From positions 434,001-498,000 of the forward strand of contig NZ_PGCL01000002.1 of assembly GCF_004297185.1 (NCBI RefSeq): a stretch of DNA of 64,000 bases, written 5' to 3'. The notes under the pieces were generated by a model. That model saw nothing but the letters and a program-made list of their open reading frames with translations, had not been told where the DNA came from and ran no database searches. This stretch comes from Methanofollis fontis. GTDB taxonomy: Archaea > Halobacteriota > Methanomicrobia > Methanomicrobiales > Methanofollaceae. Below, piece by piece: positions 16,976-26,173 of this stretch (within the stretch, counting starts at the first letter, position 1; each line of letters begins with the position of its first letter). The position numbers and the translations under genes were made by a program.

Positions 16976-19768
16976 GTGGCTGAATGGGATGCACAGAGGC
17001 TGGAGGAGTCGTACCGCGATCTCTGGCCGGCACATTTTGAGGCAAATCCGGACGATATCGAGAAGTTTTACCTGAATGTCGCTTTCCCCTACCCGAGCGG
17101 GGCGATGCACGTCGGACACGGGCGGACCTATATCGTCCCCGACGTTATCGCCAGATTCTGGAGGATGCAGGGAAAAAATGTCCTGTTCCCGATGGGATTC
17201 CATGTGACCGGCACACCGGTGATCGGTATTTCTAAGCGGATCGCAAAGGGCGATGAGGCGACCATCCGCCTCTACCGCGATCTCTACCGCGTTCCTCCAG
17301 ACGTCCTTGATCGTTTCGACGATCCGATGACGATTGTCAGTTATTTTGCGGGAGATTACGAACGCCTGATGCGGCGGGCCGGCCTGTCGATCGACTGGCG
17401 GCGGCGTTTTATCACCGTCGACCCACAGTTCAGTAAATTTGTCGAATGGCAGTACCTACACCTGCATGAAGGCGAACATGTTGTGAAGGGCGTACACCCG
17501 GTGAAGTACTGCCCCTCCTGCGACAGTCCGGTCGGAGACCATGACCTGCTGGAGGGCGACAAGGCGGAGATCATGCGGTTCACCCTTGTCGTCTTTGAGT
17601 GGGACGGCGCAAAGATACCCTGTGCAACACTCCGCCCGGAGACGATCTATGGCGTCACCAACCTCTGGGCGAACCCGGGCGTCACCTATGTGCGGGCGAA
17701 CGTGGACGGAGAGGACTGGGTGCTCTCCAGGGAGGCGGCATACAAACTCGAGATGCAGGACCACACGGTTGCGATCACCGGCGAGATCGACGGCAGTGCG
17801 ATCGTCGGCACCACCGCCACCCACTCCCTCTGTGGAGAGGTGCCGGTGCTGCCTGCAGATTTCGTCGATCCAGATATGGGTTCAGGTCTCGTGATGTCGG
17901 TGCCGGCACATGCACCGTTCGATTTCATCGCCCTGCGTGACCTGCAGGAAGAGGGGCGCTACACTGACATCGCTCCGGTAGCGATCATTAAAACCGATGG
18001 TTACGGCGAATTCCCGGCACAGGACGCAATCGAACGGGGCGGCATCAGGAACCAGAACGATCCGCGGATGGAGGAGGTCACGCGCGAGGTGTATGCGGCA
18101 GAACTCCTGCGGGGCACCCTCCTGCCGGGTTGTGGGGACCAGGCAGGAAAACCCGTGAAGGAGGCACGAGACGCCGTTGCTGCCCTCATGCTCGCCGACT
18201 ACGGATCAAAGGAGATGTTCGACTTCGACACCCGCACGGTGATCTGCCGGTGCGGTGGACGGGTGTATGTGAAGATCCTCCATGACCAGTGGTTCCTGAA
18301 CTACTCAGATGCGGCATGGAAGGAGGAGGTGCATGCCCAGATTGAGAGGATGGCGATCGTGCCGCACGAAACGCGGGCTGAATTCAATCGGACGGTGGAC
18401 TGGCTGAAGGACTGGGCCTGCACGCGCCGCCTGGGCCTGGGAACAAAACTCCCCTGGGACCCCGCCTGGATCGTGGAGCCTCTCTCCGACTCCACCCTCT
18501 ATATGGCATATTACACCATCGCCAACCATATCAGGACGATCGAGCCCGAACGTCTCACGCCCGAGGTCTTTGACTACATCATCTATGGCACCGGCGACCC
18601 GACGACAGTAGCGCGGGAGACGCTTGATATGATCAGGGCCGAGTTCCTGTACTGGTACCCCTACGAGTTCCGGTTCTCTGCAAAGGATCTCATCTCAAAC
18701 CACCTCACCTTCCAGCTCTTCCACCATCAGGCCGTCATGCCCGCGGACCGTCAGCCGCAGGGTATGGTCATCTTCGGGATGGGCCTCCTGAATGGGGCGA
18801 AGATGTCCTCCTCAAAGGGGAATGTGGTGCTGCTTGAGGATGCACTGAACGAGTTCGGGGCCGACACCGTCAGGATGTTTTTGATCGGGTCCGCAGAGCC
18901 CTGGCAGGATTTTGACTGGAGAAACGAGCTCGTTACCGGATCCAGAAAACAGATAGAACGGTTCTGGAATGAGATCACAGAGGGGATCGCCGTTGAGGAG
19001 AATGAGGGCAGACCGATCGACAGGTGGTTGACGTCACGGCTGCAGCACCGCATCAAAAATGCAACCGCGGCAATGGCATCCTTCCAGACCAGGCAGGCCC
19101 TTCAGGAGGCATTCTTCGGGATTGAGGCTGATCTGAAATGGTACCGGCGCCGTTTGCCGACGATTGCACCGGGATCGGCAGCGATCCGCGACCTCTGTTC
19201 AGTGTGGGTGCGGCTGCTCGCCCCGATCATTCCCTACACCGCCGAGGAACTCTGGCAGATGATGGGCAATGAAGGACCGGTGGCATTCGCCCCATGGCCC
19301 GAGGCCGACGAGGGGCAGATCGACACGGCAACAGAACTCGCCGAGGAGATCCTTTCACGGACCGTGGAGGACATCGAGTCGATCATCAGGCTGATCCAGA
19401 TGGAGCCTACAGCGATCAATCTCTATGTGGCACCTGAATGGAAGCGCCGGATCTTTGGTCTGATCGCCGGCGCTGAGGACCGCACCGATGCCGTCCGGTT
19501 CGTCATGGCGGAAGAGGGCCTGAAACGGCATGGAAAGGCGGCGGTGAACGCCACACGGCAGATCACCAAATTTATCCACCGCCTCCCGCCTCACCTCGTC
19601 ACCGACCTGAACGCTGGCCTCATCGAAGAAAAAGCGGTATTTGAGGCGGCACAGGAGTTTCTGGAACGCGAGTTCGGCGTGCAGGTGCAGATCCTCGATG
19701 CCGATGGGAGCGGTGAACCGAAGGCCGATGCCGCCCTTCCCTTCAAACCGGCAATTGTTATCGAATAA
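16976..19768 (+). CDS. leuS: Leucyl-tRNA synthetase, archaeal type
   Basis: A 930-residue class I synthetase charging tRNA-Leu. HIGH-type motif HVGH at residues 45-48, the CP1 editing domain in the middle (TLRPETIYG, WANPGV), and the KMSKS-type motif KMSSSKG near 608-614. An anticodon-binding helical domain (WVRLLAPIIPYTAEELW) and an archaeal C-terminal extension follow. It starts at GTG 16976 behind an AGGAGTGA ribosome site. Confidence 0.97.
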   Translation: MAEWDAQRLEESYRDLWPAHFEANPDDIEKFYLNVAFPYPSGAMHVGHGRTYIVPDVIARFWRMQGKNVLFPMGFHVTGTPVIGISKRIAKGDEATIRLYRDLYRVPPDVLDRFDDPMTIVSYFAGDYERLMRRAGLSIDWRRRFITVDPQFSKFVEWQYLHLHEGEHVVKGVHPVKYCPSCDSPVGDHDLLEGDKAEIMRFTLVVFEWDGAKIPCATLRPETIYGVTNLWANPGVTYVRANVDGEDWVLSREAAYKLEMQDHTVAITGEIDGSAIVGTTATHSLCGEVPVLPADFVDPDMGSGLVMSVPAHAPFDFIALRDLQEEGRYTDIAPVAIIKTDGYGEFPAQDAIERGGIRNQNDPRMEEVTREVYAAELLRGTLLPGCGDQAGKPVKEARDAVAALMLADYGSKEMFDFDTRTVICRCGGRVYVKILHDQWFLNYSDAAWKEEVHAQIERMAIVPHETRAEFNRTVDWLKDWACTRRLGLGTKLPWDPAWIVEPLSDSTLYMAYYTIANHIRTIEPERLTPEVFDYIIYGTGDPTTVARETLDMIRAEFLYWYPYEFRFSAKDLISNHLTFQLFHHQAVMPADRQPQGMVIFGMGLLNGAKMSSSKGNVVLLEDALNEFGADTVRMFLIGSAEPWQDFDWRNELVTGSRKQIERFWNEITEGIAVEENEGRPIDRWLTSRLQHRIKNATAAMASFQTRQALQEAFFGIEADLKWYRRRLPTIAPGSAAIRDLCSVWVRLLAPIIPYTAEELWQMMGNEGPVAFAPWPEADEGQIDTATELAEEILSRTVEDIESIIRLIQMEPTAINLYVAPEWKRRIFGLIAGAEDRTDAVRFVMAEEGLKRHGKAAVNATRQITKFIHRLPPHLVTDLNAGLIEEKAVFEAAQEFLEREFGVQVQILDADGSGEPKADAALPFKPAIVIE

Positions 19769-19770
19769 TC

Positions 19771-19779
19771 TTTTTTTTT
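19771..19779 (+). terminator. Oligo-T terminator after leuS
   Basis: A run of nine T two bases after the stop codon. Confidence 0.6.
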
Positions 19780-19891
19780 ATTTTCGACAGGCAGAACACC
19801 TGCATTTGACATCTACAACGTCATTCCCGGTTATCAGAGTGTTCCAGATTGGTGCATGCTGCGAAACCAGTATCTGTCCTCATCTCGGCCA

Positions 19892-20614
19892 TCATCCTCC
19901 CTGCCGCTCCTTTTGCATCGCCTCAGCCCTCAGGTCCTTCGGCATCAGCTCGATGGCATAGCGCAGCGCCGTCCGTGGCATCACCCTCCTGTGATGCATT
20001 ACATACGCGAAGACCTCGTCGGTGTGCTTCCTGCTCGCCTCCTTAAGGAGCCAGCCGTAGCCCTTCTGCACCAGATCGTCTGTATCGAGGAGGAGGAGAT
20101 CAGCGATCACAAAGACGTCATCAAGGAAACGTCCATGTTTTGCCGGGATGATCAGGGAGACAGCGGCGGCCCTCCGCATCCACCGGTTCTCCGACTGCGT
20201 CCAGCGTTTGAGCTCTTCGACACAGTCGGGGTAGCGGTCGAGGAGTGAACCCACAGCGTGATTGCAGAGGCCATCGCATTCCGCCCAGTTGGAGACATAG
20301 GTATCGATCCAGTGCCTGTAGACGATGATATCCCCGGGTTCGATGCGGTCTTCGAGGAGGCGGGCCCACGTGGCGGCGATGAATGCCTCCTCCATGTAGC
20401 CTGAGCGGCAGAGCTCCTCGCAGAGGGCGTGGATCTCGGTTTTGTCCCGATTTTTTATCTCCTTCCATCGCTTTCTGGCGATGGCGGTGACGGCTGCAGT
20501 CTTCAGTCCGTAACAGGAGATCTCTCCTTTAAAGAATCGTTGTGCCGTCTTTCGGACTTCAGAATCTCCCCGTTCCTGCAGCTCTTTGCGGATGGATGCA
20601 ATGACCGGGTCCAT
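19892..20614 (-). CDS. DNA alkylation repair protein (AlkD-like)
   Basis: 240 residues, all-helical HEAT-like repeats characteristic of the AlkD/DNA alkylation repair family (EAFIAATWARLL, HWIDTYVSNWAECDGLCNHAVG, SENRWMRRAAAVSLI, DDLVQKGYGWLLKEA). Bacterial AlkD excises N3/N7-alkylpurines without base flipping. The Trp/Asp-rich DNA-binding positions look conserved in W-containing motifs. Monocistronic, convergent with leuS. Confidence 0.9.
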   Translation of the reverse strand: MDPVIASIRKELQERGDSEVRKTAQRFFKGEISCYGLKTAAVTAIARKRWKEIKNRDKTEIHALCEELCRSGYMEEAFIAATWARLLEDRIEPGDIIVYRHWIDTYVSNWAECDGLCNHAVGSLLDRYPDCVEELKRWTQSENRWMRRAAAVSLIIPAKHGRFLDDVFVIADLLLLDTDDLVQKGYGWLLKEASRKHTDEVFAYVMHHRRVMPRTALRYAIELMPKDLRAEAMQKERQGG

Positions 20615-20747
20615 GGTGACAGAATGGTGGCGAGACCAATAAGGGTTGTGAAGGCACGTTCATACTATTTCTGGTTTTTTTGGCGCTAAAAATGGTAAAA
20701 ATATATAGCAGGCACCTTTTTGGATAAAAGGGGGAAATAATCCCCAC

Positions 20748-21059
20748 TCAATCCTCTTTCTGCATCTTTTTTGCGCGTTCTTTGGAATTATATCCGGTGA
20801 CGGCGTCGAGGTACTTTCTGAAGCGACGGTTCGTGTCCAGGATCGTCTCGTCTTCGGCGGAGAGGTCGGATTCGGTGTCGATGAGAACGGTGTTCCCCTT
20901 CGGTCCGAGCCAGACCTCAAGGCGCTTGAGGGCCCCGAACGAGATCACATGGTGACCGTCCCGCTCTTCAGGCTCCACCCCGAAAAATTCGGTAAAGGAT
21001 GCGATCATCCGCTCTTCCAGTCCGGTCTTATAACCCCGTTTAATTTTGTACTCCTGCAT
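20748..21059 (-). CDS. DUF5611-like methanogen protein
   Basis: 103 residues with no enzymatic motif seen. Segments such as YKIKRGYKTGLEERM, GVEPEERDGHHVISFGAL and FRKYLDAVTGYNSKERAKKMQKED resemble a short protein family restricted to methanogens. It is probably cytoplasmic, with a mixed alpha-beta fold and a basic C-terminus. Standing alone between divergent and convergent neighbours, context gives no function. Family assignment is from memory. Confidence 0.6.
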   Translation of the reverse strand: MQEYKIKRGYKTGLEERMIASFTEFFGVEPEERDGHHVISFGALKRLEVWLGPKGNTVLIDTESDLSAEDETILDTNRRFRKYLDAVTGYNSKERAKKMQKED

Positions 21060-21184
21060 GGTACCTCTTCATTGGAGCCCGGGGCATAAATGTGTGCATC
21101 CCGGCGATGGGAGGATGGGGGAGAGAGTGCCGGCCAGCATATAAAGGTCCGGGTGTCACCCGTTCCATGCCGCACGTGAACAAT

Positions 21185-21193
21185 CTTTTATAT
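21185..21193 (+). promoter_or_regulatory. TATA box setting the PAC2 start
   Basis: CTTTTATAT lies 23-31 bases before ATG 21216 and overlaps an earlier in-frame ATG at 21192. Transcription from this box would begin near 21215, so the earlier ATG is not transcribed and 21216 is the start. Confidence 0.6.
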
Positions 21194-21215
21194 GACCTTT
21201 GTCTATTGTTACCTG

Positions 21216-21938
21216 ATGACGGCCGAATCGGACATAAAAGTCACATCCTCGCCGCTTTCAGGAGAAAACCCGATAGTAATGATGGGTTTTCCGGGGAGCG
21301 GTCTTGTGGGAAGCATCGCTCTCCAGTATCTTGTTGAACAGATGGAGTTTACCCAGATCGGGAATATAACAAGTAAATATTTTCCTCCGGTCGCCATGAT
21401 GGCAAAAGGGGTGATCAATGTCCCGGTCAGAATATATGAAAAACAGAATACGGTTGCCATTGTTGCAGACATACCCATCCATCCGATGATCTGTTATGAA
21501 GTGGCAAACGGCATCATGGACTGGCTTTCCGCCTTTCCAGTCAGAGAGGTGATATCCATCGCCGGCATTGTCACCAATGAACCAGAAAAACGGGTGTTCG
21601 GAGTGGCAACCGAGGAGGCGATGCTGGAGCGGATCAGTGATCACACCGTGATCCTCCCGATGGGCAGCATCTCCGGAATTGCAGGAAGCCTGCTTACCGA
21701 ATGCAAGATCAGAGACATTCCCGGTTACGGTTTCCTCGGAGAAACGGTCAATACCCCGGATCCGAGATCCTCTGCAGCCGCACTGACGGTCCTGAAGGCC
21801 CTCTATGACCTTGATCTGGACATAGAACCCCTGCTTGAACAGGCAGAGGAGATCGAGGCGGCCATGCATAAACTGGCAGAAGAAGTCCAGAGCAACGAAC
21901 CGGTCCCGAAAAAAGAGAACCTACCGATGTACGGGTGA
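21216..21938 (+). CDS. Proteasome assembly chaperone (PAC2) family protein, copy 1
   Basis: 240 residues of the PAC2 fold found in archaeal proteins related to eukaryotic proteasome assembly chaperones. Seen: VMMGFPGSGLVGSIALQYLVEQ at the N-terminus, then IYEKQNTVAIVADIPI, MGSISGIAGSL, FLGETVNTPDPRSSAAAL, and a C-terminal charged helix. The archaeal role is not proven for every copy; protein quality control or thiol metabolism have been suggested for relatives. Six bases before a DUF473 gene. A second PAC2 gene lies at 59646. Confidence 0.88.
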   Translation: MTAESDIKVTSSPLSGENPIVMMGFPGSGLVGSIALQYLVEQMEFTQIGNITSKYFPPVAMMAKGVINVPVRIYEKQNTVAIVADIPIHPMICYEVANGIMDWLSAFPVREVISIAGIVTNEPEKRVFGVATEEAMLERISDHTVILPMGSISGIAGSLLTECKIRDIPGYGFLGETVNTPDPRSSAAALTVLKALYDLDLDIEPLLEQAEEIEAAMHKLAEEVQSNEPVPKKENLPMYG

Positions 21939-21944
21939 CTCACC

Positions 21945-22343
21945 ATGAAAATTACTGCATTAACAGGGATTGCTGGAGCGGTCATCAACGAGATCAAGAT
22001 GGGGAAACCCAGAACCATCGAACTCCAGAGCGCCAACAATGTCATATCGGTTGCTTCGCTTGAACCCGGCCCTGACACCCATCTCTTCCTGACCAGCGTC
22101 GATCTCGAGGACATCTCCCCGGGGGATGTCGGCATCATCGTCCGGGTACTCTCGGTCAACATCAACATGAAGCGGGTGATCGACTACATCCATCCGGTCT
22201 ATTATGAAGAGCGTGAACGTCTTTCGGCCAGAATTCAGGTGCGCTACTGCGGCACATCCATGGTGAAGGGCGTGGAAATCGGTTCGATCTGTCATCCTGT
22301 CGAGGTCGATGTGGTCAAGGCGTCCCATTACCGTGCTGTGTGA
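21945..22343 (+). CDS. DUF473 family protein
   Basis: 132 residues of a methanogen-associated family of unknown function. It begins MKITALTGI and contains PRTIELQSANNV, VDLEDISPGDVGIIV and a terminal EVDVVKASHYRAV. The predicted fold is mainly beta-strand. It forms a two-gene operon with the upstream PAC2 gene (6-base spacing). Confidence 0.82.
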   Translation: MKITALTGIAGAVINEIKMGKPRTIELQSANNVISVASLEPGPDTHLFLTSVDLEDISPGDVGIIVRVLSVNINMKRVIDYIHPVYYEERERLSARIQVRYCGTSMVKGVEIGSICHPVEVDVVKASHYRAV

Positions 22344-22395
22344 TCCCCACACTCACAACTTTCATTACCCCTGAGCACCAATTTTATTGGTCCAT

Positions 22396-22470
22396 GGGCC
22401 TGTGGCTTAGCCAGGACATAGCGCCGGGCTTCTAACCCGGACGCCGGGGGTTCGAATCCCTCCAGGCCCG
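22396..22470 (+). tRNA. tRNA-Arg (TCT)
   Basis: A 75-base cloverleaf. The 7-bp acceptor stem is GGGCCTG/CAGGCCC with discriminator G at 22470. The anticodon stem CCGGG/CCCGG (22424-22428/22436-22440) encloses loop CTTCTAA with anticodon TCT at 22431-22433. The T-arm has GGTTCGAATCC. CCA is not encoded. No intron. Confidence 0.96.
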
Positions 22471-22474
22471 TCCG

Positions 22475-22479
22475 TTTTT
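22475..22479 (+). terminator. Oligo-T terminator after tRNA-Arg
   Basis: Five T start five bases after the discriminator base. Confidence 0.4.
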
Positions 22480-22574
22480 CATGCATAATGCAAGGCATAT
22501 ATGCACCTTCGACAGAATCATCTTCCGGGACCCTCCGTGAAACCATTACCCGATCATCCAGATCATGAACGAGG

Positions 22575-23069
22575 GTGGTTCTCATAGAATCATCGTGGCG
22601 TTTTATCCTGCTCGTGGCATTCATCAGTGCCATCGTCCTGATGGTCTTCCCGCTCCTGACGGTGTTTGAAGGGCCGACGGCGTGTACAGGGTCGCCATGG
22701 AAGGTCGATACCGTCAATATAGATGGGACACAGGTGATCAGAGTTGCATACACCTGCGATGAGGGGGGCGGGTGCCCCACGCTCAGGGCGGTCCTGATCG
22801 ATCCTGAGGGGCACCCCCATGAGGTGGGAGAGGGGGTGGTGCAGGAGTGCGCCGGCAGGCAGAACACGACATGGTATATTTTCCAATATACTCGTCCAGA
22901 GGCCGGAACACCCCGGTTCTGGATCACAAACGAACCTGCAATGATCTTCTCTGATGACTACATCCCTGCCATAGAGGGTTTTGAACCGCCGGGCCTCTGG
23001 GTCGTCGACCTTTCATGGGAAGGTGAGGAGAGCGGACAGATGAGTTACGCGGTGAAGATCGGGGTATGA
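22575..23069 (+). CDS. Hypothetical membrane-anchored extracytoplasmic protein
   Basis: 164 residues, no family recognised. After a short start comes one hydrophobic helix (FILLVAFISAIVLMVFPLL, ~10-30), then a beta-rich domain with four or five cysteines (TACTGSP, YTCDEGGGCP, VVQECAG) that could pair outside the cell. This fits a single-pass membrane protein facing outward. It starts at GTG 22575; a shorter start inside the helix is unlikely. Confidence 0.6.
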   Translation: MVLIESSWRFILLVAFISAIVLMVFPLLTVFEGPTACTGSPWKVDTVNIDGTQVIRVAYTCDEGGGCPTLRAVLIDPEGHPHEVGEGVVQECAGRQNTTWYIFQYTRPEAGTPRFWITNEPAMIFSDDYIPAIEGFEPPGLWVVDLSWEGEESGQMSYAVKIGV

Positions 23070-23074
23070 TTTAG

Positions 23075-23106
23075 CATGCCGGAACAGGCATGATCTGAGC
23101 AGATCA
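23075..23106. repeat. Two adjacent inverted repeats
   Basis: CATGCC/GGCATG (23075-23080 with 23087-23092) is followed at once by TGATCTG/CAGATCA (23091-23097 with 23100-23106). They lie in the 142-base gap between two convergent genes, so they may form terminator-like hairpins, though no T-run follows. Confidence 0.45.
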
Positions 23107-23211
23107 GGCACCGGAATGAAACACGGCGGTTTTCGATCCATCTGTAGATGTTCTCCCGGTCGCAGAGAAGGCAGGTTCCTGGCACGCATCGGCCAGATAG
23201 AAAAAAAGGGG

Positions 23212-25212
23212 TTACCTGATACGGGTGCCGGGTGCGACGTCCCTGAGCGGCACGAGCAGGGAGGCCTCGTCACCGGCTGCAAGTATCATGCCCCGACTCT
23301 CGATCCCGAAGATCTTTGCCGGTTTGAGGTTTGCAATCATCACGACGCTCGTTCCGACGAGGTCTTCGGGGGCATAAAACAGGGAGATGCCCGAGACGAC
23401 CTGCCGTTGTTCATCGCCAAGGTCCACCTGCAGTTTGAGCAGTTTCTTCGATCCCTTGACCGCCTCGGCAGAGAGCACACGCCCGACCCTGAGTTCCATC
23501 GCCGCAAAATCGTCGATCGAAATCTCCGGGACGCTCTCTTCGACCTTCTGCTCCCGTTTTCTGGCCTCAGCGACGCGGCCCTTGAGGGTCTGCTCCAGCG
23601 TCTTCAGACGGTCGTCCTCGATCCGCTCAAACAAGGGGGACGGGCGGGGGAGTGGGCCCGCCGGCAGGGGAACGAGAGCGTCACCAAACCGGCAGCTGGA
23701 CATACCGTCGTCAAAGCCGAGCATCTCCCATGCTCGCACCGCCGATTCCGGCATCACCGGTTCGATAAGGAGTATCAGGGCCTTTGCAATCTGGAGGCAG
23801 TCGGCGATCACCTGCTGCGCCGCCGGTTCGTCGGTCTTGACCAGCTTCCAGGGAGCGGTGTTCTGGATGTAGGTGTTGCCATAGGCAGCAAGCGTCATTA
23901 CGGCATCGACGGCATTCTTGAACTCATATTCCCTGACGGCCTTCTCGACAGTCCCCAGGGTACGCTCGATCTCGTTGCGGACGTCCTCCCCCGCCGTCGC
24001 ATCCGGTACACCTCCGAAGAACTTATGGGCGAAGTGCAGGGTGCGATAGAGGAAGTTGCCCAGCGTATTGACGATCTCGGCATTGACACGCTCCTGGAAG
24101 ACCTGCCAGGAGAAGTTCAACTCCTTTGTATGGCTCGTATAGCAGAGGAGATAGTAGCGGAGGTAGTCGGCGGGGAGGCCCTGATCGAGATAATCCTCAT
24201 TTGTCCAGACGACATAGCCCCGGGATTTCGAAAACTTCTGGTCATCGATCTTCACCATGCCAGATGCGACCACAGCATATGGACTGCCATAGCCCGCACC
24301 ATGCAGCAGGGCAGGCCAGAAGATGCAGTGGTGATAAATGATGTCGCTCCCGATGAAATGGGTGATCTCGCCGTCTCCACTCCAGTAACGGCGCCAGTCG
24401 TTCCCGGTCTTTTCAGCCCATTCCTCTGTGAAGGAGATGTAGCCGATGGGGGCGTCGACCCAGACATACACCACAAGGTCGTCCCTCCCTGGAAACTGCA
24501 CCCCCCAGTCGAGCGTGCGGGTGATACACCAGTCATGGAGCTCGTCCCTCACCCAGCCGATGGCATAGTTGCGGGCATTCGATGTGCCCTGAAGGGTATC
24601 AAGATAGTCAAGCAGGTACTGGCGGAACTCGCTGAGCCTGAAGAAAAAGTGCTCCTGCTCCCGCATCTCGGCAGGTGAACCGCAGGTCTTGCAGACCGGG
24701 TTTTTAATCTCGCCGGGTTCAAGATGGCGGCCGCAGCCCCGGTCGCACTCGTCACCGCGCGCCTCGGCACCGCAATAGGGGCATATCCCTTCCACATAGC
24801 GGTCAGGCAGGAAACGGTTGCAATGGTTGCAGAAACTCTGCTGGATCCGTTCCGAGTAGACATATCCGTTCTCGATGAGGGCTCCCACCAGCGACTGTGT
24901 CCTGGCATGGTTTGTCTCGCCGTCGGTCATCCCGAAGTGATCAAAGACGACACCCATCCGCCGGAAGGTCGCATCGAAGTGGTCATGGTAGCGTTCTGCC
25001 AGTTCCCGCGGTGTCACGCCCTCGGCCTCGGCACTGATCACGATCGGCGTGCCATGGTTGTCTGAACCGCAGACAAACACCACATCTTCTCCACAGCGGC
25101 GGAGGTACCTGACATAAAAATCGGCAGGAACATAGGTCCGCAGATGCCCGATGTGACATGAGCCATTTGTATAGGGAAGCCCGCATGTCACCAGCAAGGG
25201 TTTGCCACTCAT
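23212..25212 (-). CDS. metG: Methionyl-tRNA synthetase with C-terminal EMAP-type tRNA-binding domain
   Basis: 666 residues. Class I motif HIGH at residues 20-23, zinc knuckles ([31 protein letters not shown]) and the KMSKS-type KFSKSRGY near 325. A C-terminal OB-fold of about 110 residues starts at [16 protein letters not shown] and contains the ANLKP tRNA-binding signature. The single-chain form with fused EMAP domain is one of two layouts found in archaea. A TATA box about 25 bases upstream suggests a short leader. Confidence 0.97.
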   Translation of the reverse strand: MSGKPLLVTCGLPYTNGSCHIGHLRTYVPADFYVRYLRRCGEDVVFVCGSDNHGTPIVISAEAEGVTPRELAERYHDHFDATFRRMGVVFDHFGMTDGETNHARTQSLVGALIENGYVYSERIQQSFCNHCNRFLPDRYVEGICPYCGAEARGDECDRGCGRHLEPGEIKNPVCKTCGSPAEMREQEHFFFRLSEFRQYLLDYLDTLQGTSNARNYAIGWVRDELHDWCITRTLDWGVQFPGRDDLVVYVWVDAPIGYISFTEEWAEKTGNDWRRYWSGDGEITHFIGSDIIYHHCIFWPALLHGAGYGSPYAVVASGMVKIDDQKFSKSRGYVVWTNEDYLDQGLPADYLRYYLLCYTSHTKELNFSWQVFQERVNAEIVNTLGNFLYRTLHFAHKFFGGVPDATAGEDVRNEIERTLGTVEKAVREYEFKNAVDAVMTLAAYGNTYIQNTAPWKLVKTDEPAAQQVIADCLQIAKALILLIEPVMPESAVRAWEMLGFDDGMSSCRFGDALVPLPAGPLPRPSPLFERIEDDRLKTLEQTLKGRVAEARKREQKVEESVPEISIDDFAAMELRVGRVLSAEAVKGSKKLLKLQVDLGDEQRQVVSGISLFYAPEDLVGTSVVMIANLKPAKIFGIESRGMILAAGDEASLLVPLRDVAPGTRIR

Positions 25213-25234
25213 TCTTTACCTCTTGGTCGTGGTG

Positions 25235-25241
25235 ATATACA
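25235..25241 (-). promoter_or_regulatory. TATA box for metG
   Basis: The plus strand reads ATATACA; the minus-strand TGTATAT is centred about 26 bases before the ATG at 25212. Confidence 0.5.
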
Positions 25242-25259
25242 AAGATTCTTTGGACACCC

Positions 25260-26102
25260 TCAACCGAGTTCAAACGTCGTCACGCCAAACACCCGCTCCA
25301 GCGGCACACCAGGGACACCGCCCCGGTACATCCGCCCGGTCTCGAATACCGTCTCCATATGCCGTTCCCGTGCAAGTGCAACGGCGGCGGGGTTGGGTTC
25401 GGGGACATCGAAGAAATATTCCTCCCCGGGAACCGTTGCAGCAAGACCATCGAGGAGGGCGGAGGCAACTGCCGGCGAATCCGCAAACACCGGACCGATC
25501 TTATGCCCCTCAAAACACTTCCTGATCACTCCGTAACCCGCGATGCCGCCCTTTCCGGGAGCGACAAGACCGACCGAATCCTCCTGTTCGGTCCATGCCC
25601 TCAAAAACCGCGGTCGCGGCACAGAGAACACCGATGCATCATAGGCACAGATATCGTCGAAGGGCACCTCGTGCACCGGGATCAGGCCCTCGGGGGCATC
25701 GCCACCGCCGCTGCCGCGGTACCGGATATTGCGGTACCGGATCTCAAACCCGAGGCGGTCGCGGTATTTTGACTGCATGGCCAGGACGCCGTCGCCGCCG
25801 ATGATCCGGTCGCCCGCGTGCGCGAATGCGGCCTTCGTGATCGCGAGTCCAAAACCCCTTCCCCTGTACTCCGGTCTGACGATGAGAAGCCCCCAGAAGG
25901 CGAGTCTCTCACCGTACCGCACCATGGAGGAGCAGGCGACCGGTTCGCCGTCCGCCTCGGCAATAAAAAAACCATCTGGATCCTGTGCAAAGAAGGTGTC
26001 GGCGTCATGGATACCGGGGTTCCAGCCCTCATCCCGGGCACATTGAATCGCAAAATCAACGTCGGCACGCTCCATCCGACGGGTCAGGAGATGATCACTC
26101 AT
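25260..26102 (-). CDS. GNAT-family N-acetyltransferase, two-lobed
   Basis: 280 residues. The N-terminal GNAT domain (~1-130) shows the acetyl-CoA loop RPEYRGRGFGLAITKAAF and a typical first helix (ERADVDFAIQCARDEGWNPG). The C-terminal half (~150-280; IPVHEVPFDDICAYDASVF, GYGVIRKCFEGHKIGP) resembles the second acetyltransferase-like lobe of YitH-type proteins. Substrate unknown. Start ATG 26102 (MSDHLL) is preferred; 26129 would run into the divergent gene's upstream region. Confidence 0.85.
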   Translation of the reverse strand: MSDHLLTRRMERADVDFAIQCARDEGWNPGIHDADTFFAQDPDGFFIAEADGEPVACSSMVRYGERLAFWGLLIVRPEYRGRGFGLAITKAAFAHAGDRIIGGDGVLAMQSKYRDRLGFEIRYRNIRYRGSGGGDAPEGLIPVHEVPFDDICAYDASVFSVPRPRFLRAWTEQEDSVGLVAPGKGGIAGYGVIRKCFEGHKIGPVFADSPAVASALLDGLAATVPGEEYFFDVPEPNPAAVALARERHMETVFETGRMYRGGVPGVPLERVFGVTTFELG

Positions 26103-26173
26103 GCTGATGGGTGGTACGGGGATTTTCATCTCTTTTTCTATTCAGCATTTTGATATCTCCGGAGGGCGAAACG

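Noticed and set aside
23116-24678. A 520-codon frame opposite metG
   Set aside because: Composition is typical of an antisense frame; no motif, and metG is unambiguous on the other strand.
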